From: Pseudoalteromonas carrageenovora IAM 12662
Lineage (GTDB): Bacteria > Pseudomonadota > Gammaproteobacteria > Enterobacterales > Alteromonadaceae
Assembly: GCF_900239935.1 (NCBI RefSeq)
Contig: NZ_LT965928.1
Span: 668,945 to 732,944 of the forward strand
DNA length: 64,000 nt
Direction: 5' to 3'
Made by a program: the position numbers and the translations under genes. The stretch's first letter is position 1; each line of letters opens with the position of its first letter. Of this stretch, positions 47,661-56,580 are shown in pieces. The notes under the pieces were generated by a model. It was not told the DNA's origin and searched no databases. It saw only the letters and a program-made list of their open reading frames with translations.

Positions 47661-48132
47661 ATGAAGCTTAATGGCGCTTGCCACTGTGGCAAAGTGAAAT
47701 TTACGGTTAACTCAAAACACCCTTATCCTTACAATTTATGTTACTGCTCTATTTGTCGTAAAACCGCTGGGGGGCGGCGGGTTTGTTATTAATTTAAGCG
47801 CAGAGTATAAAACGCTTGAAGTGCAAGGGCGTGAACACATAACTGTTTATCATGCAAAAATAGGCGATAAAGTCAGCCCAGCAGAGCGTTATTTTTGTAA
47901 GCATTGTAGCGCTAACTTGTGGTTATACGATGCACGTTGGCCAGAGCAAGTTCATCCCTTTGCTGGTGCAATTGATAGTGAGTTACCCATACCGCCAGAG
48001 CGCACTCATTTAATGCTTGGTAGTAAAGCCAATTGGGTAAATGCACCCATTAATAAAGATGATAAGCAATTTGAAGAGTACCCTGATGAAAGTATTGCTG
48101 CTTGGCATCAGCGTTTAAACCTCGAAAAGTAA
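47661..48132 (+). pseudogene. GFA-family (glutathione-dependent formaldehyde-activating-like) gene with frameshift
   Basis: The 5' part reads MKLNGACHCGKVKFTV and YCSICRKTAG; the frame then breaks at a six-G run (47769-47774) and runs to a stop. The 3' part (from 47775) gives GFVINLSAEYKTLEVQGRE and YFCKHCSANLWLYD in the next frame. With five Gs instead of six the gene is intact and about 156 residues, with all zinc-binding cysteines. So it is either a recent frameshift, phase variation at the homopolymer, or a sequencing error. Confidence 0.8.
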
Positions 48133-48232
48133 CGCAATTTTTTGTATGAGCTAAGCTTAAGTGTAGAGGCAATTAAACGCATATTTAGTTACTTAAGAAT
48201 TAAAGAACACCGCGTAAGTAAAGGAGAACATT

Positions 48233-48706
48233 ATGGCAGTTTCAGCAATCCCAAAAGGGTTTACTTCAATAACACCTTATTTAATTATTGATGGCGCTCA
48301 GCAAGCCATTTGCTTTTATAGCGATGCATTTGATGCACAACTTGTTATGCAAATGCCTTTACCTGAAGGCGGTATTGCACATGCTGAAATTATTATTGGC
48401 GACTCACATATTATGATTTCAGATTCATGCCCAGATGAGTCTTTTAAAAGCCCAAGTGAGCTTGGAGGCACACCGGTAAGCTTAATGCTGTACGTTGAAG
48501 ACGTTGATGCAGTTTTTAATAAAGCCATAGAACTAGGTGCCACGCAAATACGCCCAGTGCACGATCAATTTTATGGTGATAGAGCGGGCACTTTACAAGA
48601 CCCATATGGCCATATGTGGACCATAGGCACACACAAAGAAGATTTAACAGATCAAGAAATTAATCGAAGAATGGCTGACTTAATGTCAAAAGAGCAAGAT
48701 GCATAA
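48233..48706 (+). CDS. VOC/PhnB-like glyoxalase-fold protein
   Basis: 157 residues. ITPYLIIDGAQQAICFY, AHAEIIIGDSHIMISD and FYGDRAGTLQDPYGHMWTIG are the typical lines of PhnB-like VOC proteins, often called glyoxalase/bleomycin-resistance-like. Probably a dimeric metal-dependent enzyme of unknown substrate. AAGGAG precedes the ATG. Confidence 0.85.
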   Translation: MAVSAIPKGFTSITPYLIIDGAQQAICFYSDAFDAQLVMQMPLPEGGIAHAEIIIGDSHIMISDSCPDESFKSPSELGGTPVSLMLYVEDVDAVFNKAIELGATQIRPVHDQFYGDRAGTLQDPYGHMWTIGTHKEDLTDQEINRRMADLMSKEQDA

Positions 48707-48743
48707 AGCAGCTTGCTCTTTGGAGATTAGAATATATTAACAA

Positions 48744-50339
48744 TTAAATTTGTGTATCTATTAAAGTTCTAATTTCATTTAGTGTTGTTTCTTTAACTAT
48801 TTTGCCGTTTTCAAAAACAACCTCTAATAGGCCTTTAGATTCTTCTTGCTCGGTTACGTCATCAAATAAAGTTAGTTCGCCATTTACTCTGTCTATTTTT
48901 AAGAGCCCTTTAGCCGATTTTTTCTTTGAGTCAGTTTTTGGGTCTTTAAAAATAGCTAAACGTTCACCTGCTTTAACTACACTCGTTGCTTTTACAGCAG
49001 AGCCATGTGTGTCACGTGTTACGTATTGGTAGCTGTATGAGCCAATACCAAGTACGACTTTTGAAGCGAAGCCTTTATCCATTAAGCGCTGTAAAATTTG
49101 GCGTTGGCGAGTTAGTGTTATTGCGTCACCATATATAGCACCAATATGATCATCAAGCAGTTTATAGCCTTTAGATGTTATTGTGCCGCCAAATGTATCC
49201 CATAGGCACTCTATAAGCCCTTTAACTTCACATTCCATCAGTTCAATAGTGTTGCTATCTTCAAATCCGTAATATTGACCATTAAAGCGATATGCTTCAT
49301 AGCCTTTATTAATAACGTCAGCTTCAGCTTTTTTTTGTGTTTCAAATAACTCCTTGTAATCAGATACTGGTGAAACTTTGTAACCTGTTAATACTTTAAC
49401 AGGGTCGCCAGAATCGGGGCGTATAACTAAGGTGCCATCGCGCGCCATTATTTCGCTTTTTAACTGAGGCAAGTAGTCAGTAACAAGTGTCCAAAAGTCC
49501 CATGTGTCAGACACAACACTTAAAATCCCTTTTGGTGATTGCTCTTTCATTAGGTACTTAAAAAACTCTATTTCACCTTCCATAATCCATGAACAGGTAA
49601 CCGAATGTTCAGTTGCATCTACAGAGCAGCCAACTAGCTCGTTATCTACATTTGCTCCGTAATATTTTTCTGCAAATAAAACAGCGGGTATGGTATCTGT
49701 ACCTACCAGTCCTGATGCTAAATGGCCAAAGCCACTCATTGCCGCAGCGTGTTTGCCAAACATACCTCTAAAGCTAAAGTCATGGCCTTGAAAAGGAACA
49801 AACTCCATAGGCGTCCCTGTTTTTTGTGCAAACTCTTTGAATACTTTTAAATATGCAACAGAGGTTGTAGTGCTGGTTTGTATTGGCCAGTTTTCGCAGC
49901 TCAATACAGTTTCAATCATATTTGTTAGCCATTGAAAGCCAGCTTTAGTGTTTACTATTGTCATAGGCGGAACTAAATAAGGGACTAATGTTCCCTCTGG
50001 TAACGCTTTAATTTTTAATGGTAAGTAACCTAAATCATGTAAATCTTCTAAATACTTTACATCAACTGTATAGCCAAGCATTGAGCTCATTATTCGTTTA
50101 TGGTTAGCAACGGCAGTTGCTTTATCTAGTTTAAAAAACTCATTCCATTCTTCTAAAAGATAACTTTTAATAAAGTATTGAAGACCAACAAACGCAACTC
50201 TATCGTTATTTTCTATGTTGCTAAGCTTTCCGCTTCTTGATGTAAAGTTTGCATATACTTCACTTACATCAGGGTGATAAGCACGGCTATGAAATTCTTT
50301 ATAAACATCTTTTTGCATACTTGCAGCTGTAATAGTCAT
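48744..50339 (-). CDS. nadV: Nicotinamide phosphoribosyltransferase
   Basis: 531 residues from ATG 50339; TAAGGA, overlapping the stop of the prs gene, is its binding site. A longer frame to 50360 would overlap prs. NAMPT family: it condenses nicotinamide with PRPP to NMN, the first step of non-deamidating NAD+ salvage. Visible: MEFVPFQGHDFSFRGM, VIRPDSGDPVKVL and ATEHSVTCSW. Slightly longer than human NAMPT (491). It follows the gene for a PRPP-synthase-like protein, as in many phages and marine bacteria, and faces an NrtR regulator gene. Confidence 0.93.
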   Translation of the reverse strand: MTITAASMQKDVYKEFHSRAYHPDVSEVYANFTSRSGKLSNIENNDRVAFVGLQYFIKSYLLEEWNEFFKLDKATAVANHKRIMSSMLGYTVDVKYLEDLHDLGYLPLKIKALPEGTLVPYLVPPMTIVNTKAGFQWLTNMIETVLSCENWPIQTSTTTSVAYLKVFKEFAQKTGTPMEFVPFQGHDFSFRGMFGKHAAAMSGFGHLASGLVGTDTIPAVLFAEKYYGANVDNELVGCSVDATEHSVTCSWIMEGEIEFFKYLMKEQSPKGILSVVSDTWDFWTLVTDYLPQLKSEIMARDGTLVIRPDSGDPVKVLTGYKVSPVSDYKELFETQKKAEADVINKGYEAYRFNGQYYGFEDSNTIELMECEVKGLIECLWDTFGGTITSKGYKLLDDHIGAIYGDAITLTRQRQILQRLMDKGFASKVVLGIGSYSYQYVTRDTHGSAVKATSVVKAGERLAIFKDPKTDSKKKSAKGLLKIDRVNGELTLFDDVTEQEESKGLLEVVFENGKIVKETTLNEIRTLIDTQI

Positions 50340-50349
50340 GGTGTTTTCC

Positions 50350-51204
50350 TTACATCTCAATTATTTGTAAACTAATGGCGTTACTATTTTTAAACTCATT
50401 AGCCGGTTTAAACGAATCAGTTGTATAAATGCGCTCTATTAGGCCTTCAAAAACATCAAGCCCCTTTGAAAAAATACCGTGAGTTATAAAAAGAGAAACT
50501 TCAGCAGCACCATTGCTTTTTAATACCTTCGCAAGTTCAATAAACGTTCTGCCGCCATCACAAATGTCATCAGCAATAAGTACGTTTTTACCTTTAACAT
50601 TACCAATAATTTCTGTTTTTATTATTTCGCCTGTTTTTAAGTTTCTTACTTTTTGAGCTTGAATAACCTCGGGTACGCCATCGAATTTTTCTGAAATTTT
50701 AATCGTTTTTTTACTTGCTCCAGCGTCAGGAGAAATAAGCGTTAGTTCGCCTTTTGCTAAACGTTGGCTAAGTTCTTCACAGCGTCCAAGTAACGTAATT
50801 TGCTCAACATTAGTTACTCTATTAATTAAAGCTGGGGATACATCGCTATGCGCATCCCAAATAGTTACTTTTGAAAAGTGTAAGCTATTAATAAAGCTTG
50901 CCATAACGGCTGCGCCTAGCGCTTCCCCTTCAACGCATACTCGGTCTTGGCGTGCATAAGGAAAATAAGGAATAACGAGTTCGATAGGTGTGCTTTCATC
51001 TGTTAATCTTTTTAACGCATCAACAGCAATCATTAATCTAACCATTTTTGAAGAATTGGTTAATCGTTCAAAAATCTCTATTTTGATAGAGTCTGAAAAA
51101 TTAGCAGTGTTGAATCTGACATGCTCTTCACCACCTGAAAAAGTAAAGTGATCATAATCAACTAACGATTTACTTCCTGTTGAGTTATAGCTAAATATTT
51201 TCAT
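50350..51204 (-). CDS. Ribose-phosphate pyrophosphokinase-like protein
   Basis: 284 residues, shorter than standard Prs (about 315). It has the N-terminal domain (IFERLTNSSKMVRLMIAVDAL), VIPYFPYARQDRV, and the PRPP-binding VLIADDICDGGRTFIEL. Expected to make PRPP for NadV; alternatively it may be an Adps-type synthetase acting on ADP-ribose, which looks like Prs. AAAAGGAC precedes the ATG. Operon order: prs-like, nadV. Confidence 0.88.
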   Translation of the reverse strand: MKIFSYNSTGSKSLVDYDHFTFSGGEEHVRFNTANFSDSIKIEIFERLTNSSKMVRLMIAVDALKRLTDESTPIELVIPYFPYARQDRVCVEGEALGAAVMASFINSLHFSKVTIWDAHSDVSPALINRVTNVEQITLLGRCEELSQRLAKGELTLISPDAGASKKTIKISEKFDGVPEVIQAQKVRNLKTGEIIKTEIIGNVKGKNVLIADDICDGGRTFIELAKVLKSNGAAEVSLFITHGIFSKGLDVFEGLIERIYTTDSFKPANEFKNSNAISLQIIEM

Positions 51205-51222
51205 TTTTTGTCCTTTTAATGT

Positions 51223-51241
51223 TTGTGTCCTAGCGACACAA
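51223..51241. promoter_or_regulatory. Candidate NrtR operator
   Basis: TTGTGTCCTAGCGACACAA is a perfect 7+5+7 dyad 19 bp upstream of the prs ATG. A half-decayed copy (TTGTGTCACTAAGACCTTA, 51354-51372) lies before the regulator gene on the other side. Position fits repression of both directions by the Nudix-type regulator. Confidence 0.6.
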
Positions 51242-51390
51242 TTAAATTATCAAATGTACCTATAGTAATCAAGCTGTTTTTTAAACTAAATCACTGAGCT
51301 AATGATATATCTGTAATTTTACAGTAGGTTGAAATTGAGATGTGTTTAATTTATTGTGTCACTAAGACCTTAACTTAATGTGAGCACGCT

Positions 51391-52089
51391 GTGATTAAAC
51401 ATTACGATATTACCGAATACAAAAATCCATTATTTACAGTCGACAGTGTGTTATTTACTGTTAAAAACGGTGCCCTAAAAGTACTGATGGTTAAGCGTGC
51501 GAGCGAGCCGTTTGCAGGTCGGTGGGGGCTGCCAGGTGGGTTTGTTGACGTAGATATTGACGATAGCGTAAGTATGACTGCGCTTAGAAAGCTTAAAGAA
51601 AAAACCAGTGTGGCACCTCAATATTTAGAGCAGTTGCAAACATACTCAGGTATTAATAGAGATCCTAGAGGGTTTAGTGTCACTTTAGTTTATTTTGCTT
51701 TAATTGCAGAGGCGCAAGTATCAACCCATATAGAAACGGTTGATGATGCAAAATGGATAGATATAGATGAAGTAAATAATTTGCCAGTGGCTTTTGATCA
51801 CAAGTATATTATTGAGCAAGCTAAAGCGCGTTTAAAACAAAAAGCATTGTACTCAATGGCGCCGGTATATTGTTTGCCAGAGCATTTTACCGTAGGACAG
51901 TTTAAGTCCGTAATTGAAACCATTATAGGTAAACCTGTTCAGCGTAAAAGTATAATAAGACGCATTGAAGCTGCTGGTATGTTTGAAACACTAGATGAAA
52001 AAGTTAAATCTGGCGGTCGCTTAGCACAGTTATACAAAGTAAAAGCCGGCGTTGATATTGTTAATTTTGAGCGTAATTTGAGTGTTTAA
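51391..52089 (+). CDS. nrtR: NrtR-type transcriptional regulator (Nudix + winged helix)
   Basis: 232 residues. The Nudix domain (GLPGGFVDVDIDDSVS in place of the catalytic Nudix box, whose Glu residues are lost) is followed by a winged-helix DNA-binding region (FTVGQFKSVIETIIGKPV, KSIIRRIEAAGMFE). NrtR proteins sense ADP-ribose and repress NAD salvage genes. Start is GTG 51391. Divergent from prs-nadV and 20 bp before the helicase gene. Confidence 0.85.
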   Translation: MIKHYDITEYKNPLFTVDSVLFTVKNGALKVLMVKRASEPFAGRWGLPGGFVDVDIDDSVSMTALRKLKEKTSVAPQYLEQLQTYSGINRDPRGFSVTLVYFALIAEAQVSTHIETVDDAKWIDIDEVNNLPVAFDHKYIIEQAKARLKQKALYSMAPVYCLPEHFTVGQFKSVIETIIGKPVQRKSIIRRIEAAGMFETLDEKVKSGGRLAQLYKVKAGVDIVNFERNLSV

Positions 52090-52108
52090 CTTTAAATGGA
52101 ATTAAATT

Positions 52109-54805
52109 TTGAGTAGTAAAAACGTCCTGTCGTATTATCGCGATTGCTACAAAGAAGATAGCGCAGATTTAAATTTATGGAATCTAAATAAATTAAAAAA
52201 AGAGGATCGCTTTGTTCTTCAAGGCCGAGATGATTTAGGTTCTGGGTTTTTACCACGCCTTCCAATTCCTGCAGATTTTGCTAAGCAAATGATGAAGCGT
52301 GTAGAGATCTATCAGCGAGAACGGGTACTACTTTATACACGCTTTATATTAGTTGGTAATCTTGAGGTTAGGGGGGAGTTGAAACAGGTTGTTTCGCCTA
52401 TCTTATTTAATGAAGCTGTTATAGAAAAAGAACAGGATGACTATTACTTTTCTCTTACTGATGCTCAACCGGACATAAATGAATCATTAACTCAACTATT
52501 AATACCACAGGGTAACAAGCTTACAAGTATTGATGAAACGGCTGATATTCAGTCAGCTTACTTTTGGACCTCATTATTAAAAGAAAGCCCTTTAGCAATC
52601 AATGTATTTGAGCTTTTAAGCTATCCTGAACTTGCTAACAATGACGAAATAAAAAAGGCATTAAAAAGTAAAAAAAACACACTTTTACCTGTCTCTATGC
52701 TGGTTTTTGTAGAGCGTTCAAGCAGTAGCCGTGGTGTACTTCATGAGTTAGAAGAAATCATAGAATCAAATAAACTACCGCCTCCTATAAATGGTTTAAT
52801 TGCGGGTGTGCAGCCAATAATCGAAAATAAAAAACTAAAGTATGATTACTTACCGGGTTTACTGTCAGCTTCGCAAAAGAAAGTTATCTCAATTGCCGCA
52901 AATATTAATTTAGGCTGTGTTTCTGGACCGCCAGGCACGGGGAAAAGTTACACCATTGCAGCTATTGCAGCAGAGCATATGGCGCGAGGAGAGTCGGTGC
53001 TTATTGTAGCAAATAATAATCCCGCACTGGATGTAATAGCCGATAAATTAGATAAAAATTTTGGGCTAAGCGATGTATCCATACGCGCCGGACAAAAAGA
53101 GTTTTTAAAAAAATTAAAAGATTATATTGCCGATTTATTAGCAGGGTACTTAGCGGATGAACAAGATAACCCCGCGCTTATTGAGTCTGAACTAAACGAA
53201 TTAAATACCTCATTAAATGAATTAGAACTGCGCTTTAGTCAGTTTTGCCACCGAGCCATAATTAGAGGTAAAAGACTCAAAAATCTTGAAGATAAGAATA
53301 TCGAATGGCTTAGCAATTTATACATTAAATTTGCTCGTCGTGGTATTAAGCAATTAGCAAAGCAGTGGTCTTCGTTAGAGCAAATAAATACCCAACAACT
53401 TAAAAGAGAAAAACTGGCGAGTAGTTATTTAAGCGCGTTAAAAAATAAAAACCTTAAAGCGCTAATTGATACTCAGCGTAAATCGTTAAACGCATTTAAC
53501 CAAGCTATTCGTAGTCGCACATCTAAAAGACAATTTGAGCTTTTTGATAATATAGAATACGAGGCTTTATTATCGGCTTTTCCGGTGTGGCTCGTAAGTT
53601 TAAATACCTTGTATAGAGTACTACCGTTAAAAGCCGAAATGTTCGACTTAGTTATTATTGACGAAGCGACACAATGTAACACCAGTAGTTGTTTACCTGC
53701 ACTTTATCGCGCAAAAAGAGCGCTTATTGTTGGTGACACTAAGCAGTTAAGGCATTACTCTTTTTTGGCAAAAAACAAAGAAGCCCAGCTTATGTCTAAG
53801 AATAATGTGAGCTTTAGCGATAAAGGCGTTATGAGCTATCGTGATAACTCTATTCTAGATTTAGCCTTAAATGCATTAAACGATAATAAACAACTGGCAT
53901 TTTTAGATGAACATTTTAGAAGCAAGCCTGAGTTAATTAATTTTAGTAATGAACATTTTTATCAATCAAAGTTAAAAATAATGCAGCACAGACCTTGTAC
54001 AAGTACGGGTAACTTACTGGTACAACGCGTTAATGGAACTCGAGATAGTTCAGGTATTAATCATCTTGAGGCGAGCAGTATTATAAACACGATTAAGCAA
54101 CAAATTGATGATGATAAAAGCGCAGGGATCAGCCATAGCATTGGGGTTGTTTCGCCTTTTAGAAGCCAAGCTGATTATATTACCAAAGAGATAGAAGCTC
54201 ACTTTAATGAAGCTGAGATAATAAAGTATAAACTGAGATCTGCCACTCCATTTGGTTTTCAAGGCGAGGAGCGAGACATTGTGCTTATCTCTTTTGCGCT
54301 AGATAATAATGCTAAAAGAGCTGCGGCTTATATTAATAAAGCAGATGTATTTAATGTGTGTATTACACGAGCGAGGCAAAAACAATGCGTATTTTTATCA
54401 ATAGATGAAACGCAATTGCCAGAGCATTATTTACTAAGGCGTTATATAAGTTCAATAACGCAGTTTAAAGCAACTCACAATGTAACCTCTGATATTGATA
54501 AATTTCAGCAAAGCGTTATTTGCAAATTAACTAGTTTAAAAATAGAAACGTGGGCTGGTTACACGATAGCCGGAACGGATGTTGATATTTTGTGCCGGTA
54601 TAATGGTCGATATCTTGCGATTAATTTAATTGGCTTTCCAGGGCCATGGGCTGATTTTTTTGAGCTCGATACCTATAAATTATTTAGCCGCGCTAATATA
54701 GATATACTGCCAATAAGTTATGGATTATGGGTTGTAGATAAAAGTACGTGTGTACAACACATTATGAGTAAGCTTAGGGTGTGCGGAACGTACTCAATAA
54801 TGTAA
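52109..54805 (+). CDS. SF1 (UPF1/Dna2-like) DNA/RNA helicase with degenerate nuclease-like tail
   Basis: 898 residues. Start is TTG 52109, reading MSSKNVLSYYRD. A 250-residue N-terminal part, then AAA_11/AAA_12 helicase: Walker A GPPGTGKSYT (273-280), DEAT (about 518), GDTKQLRHY, DEHFRSKPELI, VSPFRSQADYI and FQGEERDIVLISFA / TRARQKQ. The last 110 residues resemble an MTES_1575/PD-(D/E)XK fold (GTDVDILCRYNGRYLAINL), with Asn instead of the usual Glu, so the nuclease is probably inactive. Next to NAD-salvage genes; role unknown. Confidence 0.82.
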   Translation: MSSKNVLSYYRDCYKEDSADLNLWNLNKLKKEDRFVLQGRDDLGSGFLPRLPIPADFAKQMMKRVEIYQRERVLLYTRFILVGNLEVRGELKQVVSPILFNEAVIEKEQDDYYFSLTDAQPDINESLTQLLIPQGNKLTSIDETADIQSAYFWTSLLKESPLAINVFELLSYPELANNDEIKKALKSKKNTLLPVSMLVFVERSSSSRGVLHELEEIIESNKLPPPINGLIAGVQPIIENKKLKYDYLPGLLSASQKKVISIAANINLGCVSGPPGTGKSYTIAAIAAEHMARGESVLIVANNNPALDVIADKLDKNFGLSDVSIRAGQKEFLKKLKDYIADLLAGYLADEQDNPALIESELNELNTSLNELELRFSQFCHRAIIRGKRLKNLEDKNIEWLSNLYIKFARRGIKQLAKQWSSLEQINTQQLKREKLASSYLSALKNKNLKALIDTQRKSLNAFNQAIRSRTSKRQFELFDNIEYEALLSAFPVWLVSLNTLYRVLPLKAEMFDLVIIDEATQCNTSSCLPALYRAKRALIVGDTKQLRHYSFLAKNKEAQLMSKNNVSFSDKGVMSYRDNSILDLALNALNDNKQLAFLDEHFRSKPELINFSNEHFYQSKLKIMQHRPCTSTGNLLVQRVNGTRDSSGINHLEASSIINTIKQQIDDDKSAGISHSIGVVSPFRSQADYITKEIEAHFNEAEIIKYKLRSATPFGFQGEERDIVLISFALDNNAKRAAAYINKADVFNVCITRARQKQCVFLSIDETQLPEHYLLRRYISSITQFKATHNVTSDIDKFQQSVICKLTSLKIETWAGYTIAGTDVDILCRYNGRYLAINLIGFPGPWADFFELDTYKLFSRANIDILPISYGLWVVDKSTCVQHIMSKLRVCGTYSIM

Positions 54806-54816
54806 AAGGAATTAAA

Positions 54817-55341
54817 ATGTTTATGTCTATGTTTAAGCCTGAGTATGGGTACTATGGATTTTTATTTATGACCTTATTGACTTTGTGTGGGTCGATAGAA
54901 GGATATTTACTGTCTTACAAGCAAAAAATTATAGATAAAAGCATTTCTAATAACGCTAAAAAGATGAACATATCATTAGAGGAATCCACACAGCAAGATA
55001 ATATAAAATACCGCAGGAAATTGGCTAAACGAGGGTGGGGGAAAGCATCACTAATATTTATATACGAAACAAGCTCATATCTTTTTGTTCTTTTTTTGTT
55101 GATATTTCCTTTTATTTTAGCAGCTTATATCCCCATAGTTTTATTTCTTGTAGATAATTACTTTTATCAATTTTTCATTTACTTTATTATTTGGGTGGCT
55201 TATTTTTTTCTATTCGCTTTATATTTAAAGTTAAATGATAGTGGTGGAATTCTTCTTATTATAGGCATTACGGCATTTTCGGGCTTTTTTCTAGCTAGTT
55301 CATTAGCTGTCGTAGTTAGGTGGCTAATGGGCGTGATTTAG
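54817..55341 (+). CDS. Membrane protein, about four spans
   Basis: 174 residues from ATG 54817, with AAAAGGA 7 bases upstream; the GTG 54781 in the longer frame lies inside the helicase gene. Hydrophobic segments at about 10-27, 76-105, 110-140 and 150-172 with a basic middle. No family recognised. Immediately after the helicase gene, probably one operon with it. Confidence 0.65.
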   Translation: MFMSMFKPEYGYYGFLFMTLLTLCGSIEGYLLSYKQKIIDKSISNNAKKMNISLEESTQQDNIKYRRKLAKRGWGKASLIFIYETSSYLFVLFLLIFPFILAAYIPIVLFLVDNYFYQFFIYFIIWVAYFFLFALYLKLNDSGGILLIIGITAFSGFFLASSLAVVVRWLMGVI

Positions 55342-55377
55342 TAATTAAGGTGCACCCTAGATCGGGTTACATTAAAT

Positions 55378-55408
55378 AAAAAGCTCAGCAGTTAAGTGCT
55401 GAGCTTTT
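55378..55408. terminator. Bidirectional terminator
   Basis: AAAAAGCTCAGCA/TGCTGAGCTTTT hairpin between convergent genes. Confidence 0.85.
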
Positions 55409-55422
55409 AAAGTTTATTACAA

Positions 55423-56190
55423 TTAACCTAAATTTATAGCTAAATATTTTATTTCGTCACCATTTATTTGCGGTAAAAAATAAATATCTTGGTACTTAAA
55501 ATATTGTTGATCGTTAATCGTGACAGCCTCTGCCGAAATAGGGAGGGCGTCGTAGGTTTGGCCTAAATCGTAATTTTTAGCACTGCCTACTTTTATAGCC
55601 TGATTAACAACTATTTTTGGCTCATCAACTACTCTATAACCATTATTGTCTGCCACATAAAATACATTTTGGTAGGTATAGTAAGTGGTATTATGGCGCT
55701 TAAAATGCGAGTAGTGCCTAGGTAATGAGCGTATTCTTAAACCTCTTGGTGGCTTAACAACATGATAGCCTCTTTTCGCTTTACGATAATAAATACCGTC
55801 ACTAAAGGTAAACGAAATACCATTAAATCTAATTGATGCACTGTTACGCGGTAAATGATTAAAGTAGCGCCCTGGTCTGTAGGTAACTACATTGTGGCGG
55901 TTATTTTTTATGTAAGTACGTTTGCGTTTTTCTTGCTTGTAACGCACAACTTTGCGTTTTGTTTCTTTACGCTTTTCGCGTTTCTCTTGTTTACGATCTT
56001 CCCTTTTGTTTTGTTTATATTCAATACGTTGCTTTTTATCTTCACGGCGTTCATCGCGTTTGTACTGAATACGTTTAGCACGGTCGTTATTAAAATTTTT
56101 GCTGTTCTCTCGCTCGTTTGGTGCTCCAAGCGCAGAGCCAGATACTGCGCCTAATGCAAGTAGAGCTGGGAGTAAAAAAGTGAGTTTCAT
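55423..56190 (-). CDS. DUF6515-like secreted basic protein
   Basis: 255 residues. Signal peptide (LLALGAVSGSALG), a very basic coiled-coil-like stretch (about 28-95, many EKRK/DRKQ), and three repeats of the type LPRxSxxxRFNGISFTFSDGIYY, RSLPRHYSHFKRHNTTYYTY and ALPISAEAVTINDQQYF, as in DUF6515. Likely periplasmic or outer membrane. Function unknown. Confidence 0.75.
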   Translation of the reverse strand: MKLTFLLPALLALGAVSGSALGAPNERENSKNFNNDRAKRIQYKRDERREDKKQRIEYKQNKREDRKQEKREKRKETKRKVVRYKQEKRKRTYIKNNRHNVVTYRPGRYFNHLPRNSASIRFNGISFTFSDGIYYRKAKRGYHVVKPPRGLRIRSLPRHYSHFKRHNTTYYTYQNVFYVADNNGYRVVDEPKIVVNQAIKVGSAKNYDLGQTYDALPISAEAVTINDQQYFKYQDIYFLPQINGDEIKYLAINLG

Positions 56191-56428
56191 AATATTGCCT
56201 CGTGTATGTTTTTACATAACTGGGTTCAATACTAGCGCTTTAAACTGAATGGTAACTGACATGTAACGGCTAACGAGAGTATGTTTACAGCTTTTTACTA
56301 ACGTTTACTGTTCTTGACACAAGCCAACGCTTTCTCACATTTTTGACGATTTTAGGAACTTTTATAGGCTATAAGTCGCGTAACTAATTGTTACGGCAAG
56401 TGCTTTTAACACTTGCTGTAATTTATAA

Positions 56429-56580
56429 TTAGCCTGAATTTTGGATAATAAATCTATCTCGAGTGGCTATTTTCAGCGCTAACAGCGTTGAATTTACTGA
56501 AAATCTCTGGCTAGAGAATAAACTTAAATATCGTCATGGTTCAATATGTTAGTAAATCTCTTAACCAGAGTTCAGGTTAA
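56429..56580. repeat. MITE-like element with imperfect 30-bp inverted ends
   Basis: TTAGCCTGAATTTTGGATAA at the left and the complement of its right end, TTAACCTGAACTCTGGTTAA, are alike at about 16 of 20 bases. It ends exactly at the stop of the YHYH gene. The rest of 56191-56428 holds only a hairpin (GGCAAGTG/CACTTGC near 56396). Confidence 0.7.
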
